From positions 1 to 37,422 of the forward strand of contig CAISWS010000431.1 of assembly GCA_903889265.1 (NCBI GenBank): a stretch of DNA of 37,422 nucleotides. Direction: 5' to 3'. Position numbers and translations under genes: made by a program. The notes under the pieces were generated by a model. It was not told the DNA's origin and did not search any database. It worked only from the letters and a program-made list of their open reading frames with translations. Each line of letters opens with the position of its first letter. Position 1 is the first letter of the stretch. Of the stretch, positions 8,016-15,513 are shown piece by piece. This DNA comes from an uncultured Bacteroidota bacterium (GTDB lineage: Bacteria > Bacteroidota > Bacteroidia > Chitinophagales > LD1).

Positions 8016-8414
8016 TCAGCCCATTGGAGGGCGGAAAACAGAGGTGGTATATCCTGAAAGGAATACCTCGTTAACCTGCGCGGTTAGCTGATTTTCAACA
8101 ACTGCCGGTTGAATTAATTCAATATTAAATTGCCGGGCTGCGGTAATAATAGGCACCAGCTGATGATGAAACTGAATGGGCTGATGTGGCTTATCGCCGG
8201 GCTCGGGTATATCGTGGCCGAATAAGCCATCTATCTGTAACAAGTGTTCGGTAATAAAATCGGGTAGGTCCATGTCGGGGTCTTCAACGGCCTTGCAATG
8301 GGCGTACATTCCAGGCATATCGGGCAGGGTAGAAAAGTCCCCCTCCGGCAGAAACATGGTGCCAGCTATAAAGTAAAAAAGTAAGAGGATGGTTAAGGTT
8401 TTTAACAAGCTCAT
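8016..8414 (-). CDS. Small exported histidine-rich protein of unknown function
   Basis: This 132-residue protein has an N-terminal hydrophobic segment (about residues 4-20) acting as a signal or anchor. The mature part is acidic and histidine-rich, with DFITEHLLQIDGLFGHD and KPHQPIQFHH, and it ends in FRPPMG. I have an impression of similar small proteins ending in RPP near metal-efflux genes in other Bacteroidota, but cannot confirm it. The histidines could bind metal ions. The ATG at 8414 is well placed. It diverges from the YncE-like gene, sharing a 118-nt gap, and precedes the PepSY-like gene on the same strand. Confidence 0.65.
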   Translation of the reverse strand: MSLLKTLTILLLFYFIAGTMFLPEGDFSTLPDMPGMYAHCKAVEDPDMDLPDFITEHLLQIDGLFGHDIPEPGDKPHQPIQFHHQLVPIITAARQFNIELIQPAVVENQLTAQVNEVFLSGYTTSVFRPPMG

Positions 8415-8532
8415 CTCTTTTCCAAAGATATTGATTTTATTCGCTTCAGAAAAATTACCCTGCCTTCGTTTTTCTTGTAAATTACCGGGCGGTACTTTTA
8501 GGATTCCGAATTCATCACAAAAAATTAAAAAT

Positions 8533-9552
8533 ATGAAACGATTCAGTATTTCACTAGCGGTGTTGGCGTTAACTTCTTTTACGACATTTGCGCAGCATTA
8601 TAAAATAGCCCATAAATTTCCGGTGGGCGGGGAAGGCGGCTGGGATTATCTGATTTCGGACCCGAAAGAAGGCCGCTTGTTTATCAGCCATGGTACTGTT
8701 GTAAATGTTGTAGCTGAGAAAAACGGTGCCCTGTTGGGAACAATACCTGACACCAAAGGAGTGCATGGTATTGCTTTAGCTTATGATCTGAACAAAGGTT
8801 TTATCAGCAACGGGCGCGATTCGTCAGTAACAGTTTTTGATTTGAAGACTTTGGCTACCATTACCAAAGTTCAGGTTACGGGTATAAACCCTGATGCTAT
8901 TTTGTATGACCCGTTTTCGCACAAAGTTTTTGCTTTTAACGGCAGAACAAAAAATGCTACGGTGATTGATGGTAAGAATAATAAAGTTGTTGCTACCATT
9001 GCGCTGGATGGAAAACCTGAATTTGCTGCTACCAATGAAAAGGGCCGCGTGTTTGTAAACATTGAAGACAAGAATAAAATAACAGTTATTAATACTACTA
9101 CTTTAAAGGTAGAAGCTAACTGGCCTATTAGCCCGGGTGAAGAAGCCAGCGGCCTTGCAATTGATATTAAAAATAACAGGCTATTTGCGGTATGCGATAA
9201 CAAAATGATGGTGGTGGTTGATGCTGAAAACGGTAAGGTTGTAGCTACGCCGGCTATTGGCGAAGGCCCGGATGCAGCAGGTTTTGACCCCGAATTAAAC
9301 CGTGCTTACAGCAGCAACGGCGAAGGGACTATTTCGGTAATAGAGGAAGTTAGCCCGAACGAATTTAAATTACTTGAAACCGTACCAACGCAAAAGGGTG
9401 CCCGGACGATGGCACTTGATACGGAGACGCATCACATTTATCTTTCTGCGGCGGAGTATGGAGATAAGCCGGAGGCTACTAAAGAAAATCCGCATCCACG
9501 GCCAGCCATTAAATCGGGATCGTTTGTGATTATTGATGTTGCAGCGAACTAG
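8533..9552 (+). CDS. Secreted YncE-like beta-propeller protein (YVTN repeats)
   Basis: A 339-residue secreted protein with a signal peptide (MKRFSISLAVLALTSFTTFAQ). The frame is open from 8389, but the ATG at 8533 gives a proper signal peptide and is preferred. The rest consists of repeats of the type GxxVxVFDLKTLATITKVQVTG, KNATVIDGKNNKVVATIALDG and MVVVDAENGKVVATPAIGEGPD, the YVTN/YncE pattern of a seven-bladed propeller. YncE of E. coli is a periplasmic iron-regulated protein of uncertain role that binds DNA in vitro. The function here is unknown; a scaffold or ligand-binding role is likely. No enzymatic motif is seen. It appears to be a single-gene unit. Confidence 0.85.
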   Translation: MKRFSISLAVLALTSFTTFAQHYKIAHKFPVGGEGGWDYLISDPKEGRLFISHGTVVNVVAEKNGALLGTIPDTKGVHGIALAYDLNKGFISNGRDSSVTVFDLKTLATITKVQVTGINPDAILYDPFSHKVFAFNGRTKNATVIDGKNNKVVATIALDGKPEFAATNEKGRVFVNIEDKNKITVINTTTLKVEANWPISPGEEASGLAIDIKNNRLFAVCDNKMMVVVDAENGKVVATPAIGEGPDAAGFDPELNRAYSSNGEGTISVIEEVSPNEFKLLETVPTQKGARTMALDTETHHIYLSAAEYGDKPEATKENPHPRPAIKSGSFVIIDVAAN

Positions 9553-9646
9553 GCAAATTTGGCTGGATAATGGTGCCCGAGGGCAATAAGTTTGAATTAT
9601 GATAGCCGAAGCATGAAGAGTAACCAGAAGGATACTTGTAACCGGC

Positions 9647-9862
9647 TTAAAAAAATGAGCCCATTTGTTTTATAATAGCCCCTCCTTTTGTAATTACAAC
9701 CATGCCCGCCACCATAATGGCAAAGACAAAAATGTAAATACCTGAACGGAATAGCTTTAATGCCGTTTCTTCTGATTTAGGGTATAGCCACCAACCAGCA
9801 AGCGCTAAAGGGAAAAAGCAAAATGTAGCCACCACCGCTAAGCGTTTTGTTTCGGAGTTCAT
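9647..9862 (-). CDS. Small two-helix membrane protein of unknown function
   Basis: A 71-residue protein with two hydrophobic helices (about residues 8-28 and 38-58). I use the ATG at 9862, which overlaps the stop of the preceding membrane protein gene as ATGA, rather than a start 36 nt upstream inside that gene. The tight coupling suggests it works with the DUF6044-like protein before it. I do not recognise a family. Confidence 0.6.
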   Translation of the reverse strand: MNSETKRLAVVATFCFFPLALAGWWLYPKSEETALKLFRSGIYIFVFAIMVAGMVVITKGGAIIKQMGSFF

Positions 9863-11565
9863 GGGTTTTGTTTTACGCTGTATAAATAAATTTTCCACCA
9901 GCTTTGAGGGTCGGTAAAAACTTTTTCGAATTGCAGGCCCTGTGCATCATGATTACGGATGTCTGCGGCGGAGATAAGATATCTGCCTCCCATTTCTGAA
10001 AAGGCCTTTGCGTTAAAATCAAGATGATCAACGTGCTGGTTTGAAAACTTATAACAGTTAAATGCCTGGTGTTTTATACCCAGCTCTGAGCTGAAAATAT
10101 AGCAGCGGTTGCCCCAACCATCGTAGTATTGGGCTATGTCTTCGCTCTTTGCAATTTCGCCCGCAAATATGTTCCGGAATTTTTCTTTATAGCGTAAATC
10201 GTATACCGACATCAGGCCATCAAGTGTATAAAATCCATTAAACTGCGCAACACTTGGGCTTATGCCCAGACTGGCAACGTAATAACTGTTAGGTGATTGG
10301 CCAATATACTTTTTGATATCGTCAAACTGCCTGTTGGCAACATAATTTTCGAAGCCGGGAAATTTCTGGTGGCTAAAGAGCGAACGATAGTTCTGGAAAA
10401 CTTCATCATTACCAGCCAACGACTGAAATACCTGTAACACAAGCAGTGGCAATACCATTGGTTTTAACACTGTTGAGTTACTCATTTTAACCAGCCCCAA
10501 AGCAAAAACCAGAAACCACAAAAAGGGAAGTAGTATACTAAAGCGGTTAAAACGGAAACTTTTCATCAGCGCCAGTTTGCCACTTAACCAGTACTCCGGA
10601 TAAATATAAAAGCCCTGAAAAAGGCATATTAGAATAATTGCCGAAAATACAGCAATCATCAGTTTGTCTGACTTTTTGATAGTAAGCACAACAGGCATTA
10701 AAGCAACTGAAGTAATAAATATGGCAATGTGATAATGGGTAGTAAAAAACATGAGGAACGAATCGCCGAGCGCTTTGGTCAAATTGGGCGTCTCAAACAT
10801 GTAAAGATTATATGCCAACCGGTGCGATACAAAACCGCTTTTCAGGAACATACCGGCCAGCATTTGAAAATTTACAAACGCAAATGCCACTACCAGCAGC
10901 ACCATACCTGCAACATAATGTTTGCCGAGTTTTGATTGGGTGAAAAAATATATCCCGACCAACATTAGTAATACGGCAAAAGGAATTGCCAGCCATACTA
11001 CACTGGCATAAAAGGGAAAGAAGGCGATGATTAAATAGCTTACCTTTAAACGCTTACTACGGTTAAGATTAAGAAATGCCCATAAAAGCAAAGGCTGCCC
11101 CATTACAGAAATGCCAAACGGCGTAAAGACAGATAATACACTAAAGGCCAATGCGCATAACCAAACTATATACCGGTCTCCGGCATCCTTAACAAAGTAT
11201 GTAACAAGCAACAACGCCATGCTAAAAAAGCCAGTGGCGTGTATAATCAGGCTACTTACAATGTATGCATTGAAGGCCCCCAGGTTTTGCACCAGAAACA
11301 TATTTATGGATAATCCGGTGGGATAGGCGCTGCGTGGCAGGCCCTGCATTACCTGCGGAACGATAGTGCCAGGGCTAAGAATAAAGGCCAGGTGGCTATC
11401 GGCCAATAATTGCAGCCATATCCATTCGCCTTCAAGCGTATCATGGAGACGAATGTATGAGTTATGCCCTAATAAAATGATGGGTACCACATAGGCTAAA
11501 ACTACGAGTATTATTACGCTTTTTGAAAGCAATAGATGCCTTTCATTTTGGTCCGTCTGTAACAT
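9859..11565 (-). CDS. Polytopic membrane protein resembling DUF6044/YkoS
   Basis: A 568-residue protein with roughly ten transmembrane helices in residues 15-383 and a 185-residue soluble, probably extracytoplasmic C-terminal domain (384-568) rich in Tyr and Phe. The first loop reads SYIRLHDTLEGEWIWLQLL and then VPQVMQGLPRSAYPT, which resembles Bacillus YkoS (DUF6044) as I remember it. The layout of many helices with a short acidic loop after the first helix and a C-terminal outer domain is like GT-C glycosyltransferases, but a catalytic Asp cannot be assigned with confidence. It is translationally coupled to the small membrane protein downstream. The nearby glycosyltransferase operon makes a role in polysaccharide or surface-glycan work plausible, which is inference. 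Confidence 0.7.
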   Translation of the reverse strand: MLQTDQNERHLLLSKSVIILVVLAYVVPIILLGHNSYIRLHDTLEGEWIWLQLLADSHLAFILSPGTIVPQVMQGLPRSAYPTGLSINMFLVQNLGAFNAYIVSSLIIHATGFFSMALLLVTYFVKDAGDRYIVWLCALAFSVLSVFTPFGISVMGQPLLLWAFLNLNRSKRLKVSYLIIAFFPFYASVVWLAIPFAVLLMLVGIYFFTQSKLGKHYVAGMVLLVVAFAFVNFQMLAGMFLKSGFVSHRLAYNLYMFETPNLTKALGDSFLMFFTTHYHIAIFITSVALMPVVLTIKKSDKLMIAVFSAIILICLFQGFYIYPEYWLSGKLALMKSFRFNRFSILLPFLWFLVFALGLVKMSNSTVLKPMVLPLLVLQVFQSLAGNDEVFQNYRSLFSHQKFPGFENYVANRQFDDIKKYIGQSPNSYYVASLGISPSVAQFNGFYTLDGLMSVYDLRYKEKFRNIFAGEIAKSEDIAQYYDGWGNRCYIFSSELGIKHQAFNCYKFSNQHVDHLDFNAKAFSEMGGRYLISAADIRNHDAQGLQFEKVFTDPQSWWKIYLYSVKQNP

Positions 11566-11677
11566 TCGGGCGCCAAATTAGAAAATGATGGGGTGGCAGC
11601 CCGAATTTTATGAATTTTAAGCATATCTGGTTCCATAATATTTGAAGCAAAATATTAAAACAACTTGCCGGAAAGTA

Positions 11678-12142
11678 TTATAGCTGCCGTAACCAGGGCC
11701 GGCTTACCAGTGGCGAAAAAGGCCATGGTACTGAGGACGAAATAATAAGCAGGGCAAATGTGTAACCTAAGGCGAGCACTTTGAATTTTGCTGAATCCGA
11801 ATTTTGTTGTTTTGCCAGTAAGGAAGAGATGGTGATGACTATAATGCCAAGCAACATCATCACACTGTGCTCCATGCCGAAGAACCTTAGTTGGCGTTGG
11901 TGCACAGCTTCATCAAAATGCTGTAGAAAATAGTTTGTGACAGGACTAATGAAATAAAGCCAGAGGCCCAGTACTAACTGAATGTGCGCTAAAGTAGCAC
12001 TCCAATGCCTTATTCTATTATCAAAAGCTGAGTATTTTTTACCGGCAAGCCAGCCCATATAAGAACGGTAAAGTGCATAAATGATTCCGGCAATAACAAA
12101 CCAGCGAACCAGCGAATGAATGGCTAATATTATCGCATACAT
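11678..12142 (-). CDS. Four-helix membrane protein, cytochrome-b-like histidine pattern
   Basis: A 154-residue integral membrane protein with four hydrophobic helices. Conserved-looking residues are HSLVRW in helix 1, a tryptophan and histidine in HWSATLAHIQLVLGLWLYF, and FFGMEHSVMMLL. The sequence ends PWPFSPLVSRPWLRQL. Histidines facing inside a four-helix bundle recall small membrane cytochromes, but no axial-ligand spacing can be proven, so function is unknown. It starts 1 nt after the stop of the preceding membrane protein gene, so the two are an operon. The family seems common in Bacteroidota. Confidence 0.7.
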   Translation of the reverse strand: MYAIILAIHSLVRWFVIAGIIYALYRSYMGWLAGKKYSAFDNRIRHWSATLAHIQLVLGLWLYFISPVTNYFLQHFDEAVHQRQLRFFGMEHSVMMLLGIIVITISSLLAKQQNSDSAKFKVLALGYTFALLIISSSVPWPFSPLVSRPWLRQL

Positions 12143-12143
12143 A

Positions 12144-12578
12144 TTATTCGCTTATAGCTGTTTTGCGGGATTTTAAAATTTCAAATACGGAAGGGGCGCC
12201 GAAGAAAAACCATGCGGCCAATATTATATCGCAAATGCAGCATCCGGCGGATGAAGAAGGGTTGAAGGGAACAATGGGGTTTCCGTAAAAATGATGCATG
12301 ATGTCCCAGGCTGAATGCATCAGCCACCCAATGCCGATAAAGTAATAATGTTTATGGCCTTTAAAGGCCATAAACAACATGATTGAGCTGAATGCAAATT
12401 CCCATACCCCCAGGCCACCACTCAAATAAACCCCTCCTGCACCTGCAACAATTATGGCGCTGAGATTTTGACGATTAGGTTCGCGAAGCAATGAAAAGAG
12501 AGTAATATAAGCTAATGCAATAATTATTGCTGCCATGGTTTCGGCGATACTAAATTCAGTGACTACGTGTACACTCAT
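12144..12578 (-). CDS. Membrane protein, DUF6010-like
   Basis: A 144-residue protein with four or five membrane helices. The most distinctive part is GIGWLMHSAWDIMHHFYGNP, with histidines and an aspartate clustered at the membrane face, followed by a Cys-rich stretch SSSAGCCICDI. The pattern resembles the uncharacterised DUF6010 family (H..WD..HH), an assignment from memory only. It is directly followed, 1 nt later, by the four-helix membrane protein gene. Histidine and aspartate residues in a membrane setting could bind a metal, but no function is known. Confidence 0.68.
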   Translation of the reverse strand: MSVHVVTEFSIAETMAAIIIALAYITLFSLLREPNRQNLSAIIVAGAGGVYLSGGLGVWEFAFSSIMLFMAFKGHKHYYFIGIGWLMHSAWDIMHHFYGNPIVPFNPSSSAGCCICDIILAAWFFFGAPSVFEILKSRKTAISE

Positions 12579-12740
12579 GCAGGTTGTTTATGGTTTAGAC
12601 AACTGCAAACTGAATAAGGTTACACCCTACTATCTTCCAAAGGTAAATTTCCGCACAAAGCGGGTTTTCCCTGGCATGTCTTCCCTCCTCCCCGTCAAAC
12701 AATGGCGTGAAAAGAAATATTTTCAGGAATGCTTTGCGTA

Positions 12741-13916
12741 TTATTTAATTGGCCCCAACCTAACTGTATCAGGCCATTGTTTTAGTTGTTGAATGATGGC
12801 TTTGGTGGTGGCTGTATCTTTTTTGATATACCAGTTAATTGGTTGCTGGGTGGTGGTTTTATCTTCGGAGTAGTGGAAAAATACTACTGATTTAACCAAA
12901 GGATAGTTTACCGGCATGGCAGCCAGTGCATCGCTGAACCACTTGCTACGGTTTCCACCTACATCCAGGCAGCCAAACTCGGTTATCATAATCGGTTTTT
13001 TGAAACCAGTCATTTCCTTATAGTGATTGCCAAATATTTCCTGAAAACTCCACCATTTACTCCAATTAGCCACGGTGCCATAGTTAAGCGTTCCAATTCC
13101 AACATAATCTACATAATCGCTGCCGGGGTAGAAGGCATCAAAAAAACCGTAGGCAGGGTGCGGACTCCAAACCCAGATTACATTGGTAGCACCGGCCTTT
13201 ACAAACACATTATGTATGTGCCTCCAGGCAGCAATAAAATCTTTGGCAGAGTTATTTTGCGGCCCCCATGGATAACGGTAAGGGTCGTTCATTTCGTGTC
13301 CTACGCGTAAGAATATGGGGGTGCCCGATTCTTTTGCTGCAGTAGCCCATTCTTTGATGTAAGGGTCGTATAAACCTTTGGCTATATCGGCAAGGCCACC
13401 TTTATCACGTTCTTCAGCCTTGCGCAGGCCAGGATATTTTTCTGAATCGAAAGCACTTAGCCAGGGCTCCCAAGTGATAACCGGAACAGAGCCTAAGGCG
13501 ATAATGGCATCCACCTGCTGTTGGGGAAATTGCTGTTCAGCATTTGTTCCCCAGGCAGTATAGATGTGAATCAGAGGAAAACGTGTATGTAATGAATCTT
13601 CGAGCTCTATAACACTTTTAAAGGATTCACTTATTTGGTTATCATAGGCTCCTAACATAATGGAGTTAGGTTTTTTTAGCCGGGAGGGGTCAGTAATATA
13701 GGGACTGAACCATGTTAGGTCGTCCGCCCTTTTATGCTGCCGCTGCTTGATGATAACGTTGTTTTCTACCTGCTGCACAGCATTACCTGCCCCGGTAAAG
13801 AAATTCTCCAGTGGGCCACGCGATTTATTTCCTGCAAAGGATAAAGCCAATACAATAATTACACCTGTTAGCACAGCGGCCAGGGTAGAGAATACCCTAA
13901 ATGTTTTTGCCTTCAT
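12741..13916 (-). CDS. GH26-type glycoside hydrolase, membrane-anchored
   Basis: A 391-residue protein with an N-terminal signal anchor (about residues 7-28) and a (beta/alpha)8 barrel of glycoside hydrolase family 26, whose members cleave beta-mannan and related beta-1,3/1,4-glucans. The acid/base glutamate is Glu208 in LRVGHEMNDPYRYPWG, and the nucleophile is Glu313 in IMITEFGC. Aromatic residues around these (Trp149-type ITWEPW, IWVWSPHP) fit sugar subsites. It is the last gene of a three-gene operon and overlaps the glycosyltransferase gene by 20 nt. By analogy with BcsZ, AlgL or PgaB, it probably trims or releases the polymer made by that enzyme rather than acting in nutrition. No carbohydrate-binding module or PUL genes are nearby. 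Confidence 0.87.
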   Translation of the reverse strand: MKAKTFRVFSTLAAVLTGVIIVLALSFAGNKSRGPLENFFTGAGNAVQQVENNVIIKQRQHKRADDLTWFSPYITDPSRLKKPNSIMLGAYDNQISESFKSVIELEDSLHTRFPLIHIYTAWGTNAEQQFPQQQVDAIIALGSVPVITWEPWLSAFDSEKYPGLRKAEERDKGGLADIAKGLYDPYIKEWATAAKESGTPIFLRVGHEMNDPYRYPWGPQNNSAKDFIAAWRHIHNVFVKAGATNVIWVWSPHPAYGFFDAFYPGSDYVDYVGIGTLNYGTVANWSKWWSFQEIFGNHYKEMTGFKKPIMITEFGCLDVGGNRSKWFSDALAAMPVNYPLVKSVVFFHYSEDKTTTQQPINWYIKKDTATTKAIIQQLKQWPDTVRLGPIK

Positions 13917-15513
13917 CTTTACTGATTTTAATTTTTTCTAAATCAACACTATCCCAGGGGTCTTCCGCTTTTAAATAGTTTGCTTCCAATGCGGCCAATA
14001 CACCGCCAACACTCATAATAAAGGCAATAAAAGCAAAGCCTACCATAGCCCATGTTTTTTCGGCTGATAGTACAAGGTCGGCTTCATCAGCGTAGTACCG
14101 CCGGTAAATAAAAACAGAGGCTACTACAATCAGGAAAAGTATTATCTGCGCAACCAATGGCCGGGCAAAAGGGGTAAAATAACCGCGCACTGCCTTTTTA
14201 GCTGTTGGGATATAGGGTATATCTGCATTCACAACCGCCAATAAAAAGCCAAGGAAGAATACGGGCCAGCAGGCATATTTTAATACCATGCCCCGCCAAT
14301 GGACACCACGTTCGGTTTCGGGGTGGCACATCCATTTTTGCATGTAGAGGTAAATTAAAACACCCATGAGCGCTACGAATGAGCCTCGGATTAAAAAATC
14401 AACGAACGACATTTTAGCAGGTAAAACACCGGTAAAGAAAAACAGAAACGGAATGAGTGTAAAGAAAAACGAAGTTGCACCTACCAGGTAATACGTGCCA
14501 ATAGACAGATACGACAGCCTCTGCCAGCCAGTAAGTTTCCAAAAAAGTTTTGGAATTTCCTCGAAGGTTACTTCAAATACCCCCCGGCTCCATTTTAACT
14601 GCTGTTTGCAAAAAGAGCCAAAGTCCTCCGGCACTAATCCCCGGCTGACTACTACCGGATTGTAAACTGATTTCCAACCGGCGGCGTGTATGCGTATGGA
14701 TGTAACCAGGTCTTCGGCCAAACCGATACCATGGCCACCGATGCTTTCAAGCGCCTTTCTTCTGAAAGTACAATTGGCGCCGATGGCAACACTGCAGCCG
14801 TAGCCGCTTAAACTCATTTGTGTGGGGCCATAAAATGTGTAAGTCTGCTCTGCCGCGCCATGGGCTGTAAACGAGCGGTACTGATTGTAGTATGCCTGTG
14901 ACACCTGTACAAACCCCATTTTTTCATCTCGGAAAAAGCCGAGCGTATTATCAAGAAAATTGGGGAAAGGAATATGGTCGGGATCGAGCACCAGGATAAA
15001 ATCCTCATGTGTTAGCTTTAGTGCGCCATTTATTTTTCCGGCTTTGGCACCGGGCAGGCCTACTAATTCTAACCACACGGCGCCATTGCGTTCTGCACAT
15101 TCTCTGAATTCCGGTTTACGGGTATCATCCAGTAAATAAGTGGTGTGCGGGTAGGTGATTTCTCTACACGCCGCCAAGGTTTTTTCAAACATTTCCACTG
15201 GTTCTCCGGGCGAGCTGGTGGTGAATATGGCTACACTCAATCCTTTCTCGGGTTCCACCGGTTCAGGTTTGCTGATACCCAGGTAGTTTATCCATATTAA
15301 AATAAGGCGGCCAATGCCATACCAGAATATCAGGCTTAGCAAAATGAAAAACCAGATATTGGCAATGTGCTCCTGCCTGAACCACCAGTCAGCAAACTGC
15401 AAAACGCTGAATATGCCTGCGGCAACCAGCACAAGCAGAAAGAACCTATCCAGGTTTTTTACACCGGCAGACTGGCGAAACTCCCAAAGATTTTTACTGC
15501 CCTTTTTTATCAT
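13897..15513 (-). CDS. Processive family-2 glycosyltransferase (cellulose synthase-like)
   Basis: A 538-residue inner-membrane polysaccharide synthase. Two N-terminal helices (about 23-40 and 52-78) precede a GT-A domain carrying the D, D, D, QxxRW set: DD at 129-130, DPD at 177-179 (UDP and metal), AED at 266-268 (catalytic base) and QQLKW at 304-308, where Lys replaces the usual Arg. Four to six C-terminal helices follow, forming the translocation channel. There is no PilZ domain, so direct c-di-GMP control as in BcsA is not expected. The gene overlaps both neighbours by 20 nt. The polymer could be a beta-linked mannan or glucan, judging only from the GH26 partner. Confidence 0.9.
   Translation of the reverse strand: MIKKGSKNLWEFRQSAGVKNLDRFFLLVLVAAGIFSVLQFADWWFRQEHIANIWFFILLSLIFWYGIGRLILIWINYLGISKPEPVEPEKGLSVAIFTTSSPGEPVEMFEKTLAACREITYPHTTYLLDDTRKPEFRECAERNGAVWLELVGLPGAKAGKINGALKLTHEDFILVLDPDHIPFPNFLDNTLGFFRDEKMGFVQVSQAYYNQYRSFTAHGAAEQTYTFYGPTQMSLSGYGCSVAIGANCTFRRKALESIGGHGIGLAEDLVTSIRIHAAGWKSVYNPVVVSRGLVPEDFGSFCKQQLKWSRGVFEVTFEEIPKLFWKLTGWQRLSYLSIGTYYLVGATSFFFTLIPFLFFFTGVLPAKMSFVDFLIRGSFVALMGVLIYLYMQKWMCHPETERGVHWRGMVLKYACWPVFFLGFLLAVVNADIPYIPTAKKAVRGYFTPFARPLVAQIILFLIVVASVFIYRRYYADEADLVLSAEKTWAMVGFAFIAFIMSVGGVLAALEANYLKAEDPWDSVDLEKIKISKDEGKNI

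Noticed and set aside
8475-8500. Possible promoter for the YncE-like gene (TTG and TACTTTTA)
   Set aside because: The spacing of 15 nt is too short and the -7 box deviates from consensus.
12535-12792. 85-residue open frame across the gap between the DUF6010-like and GH26 genes
   Set aside because: It overlaps the ends of both neighbours, has no signal or domain pattern, and its codons look random.
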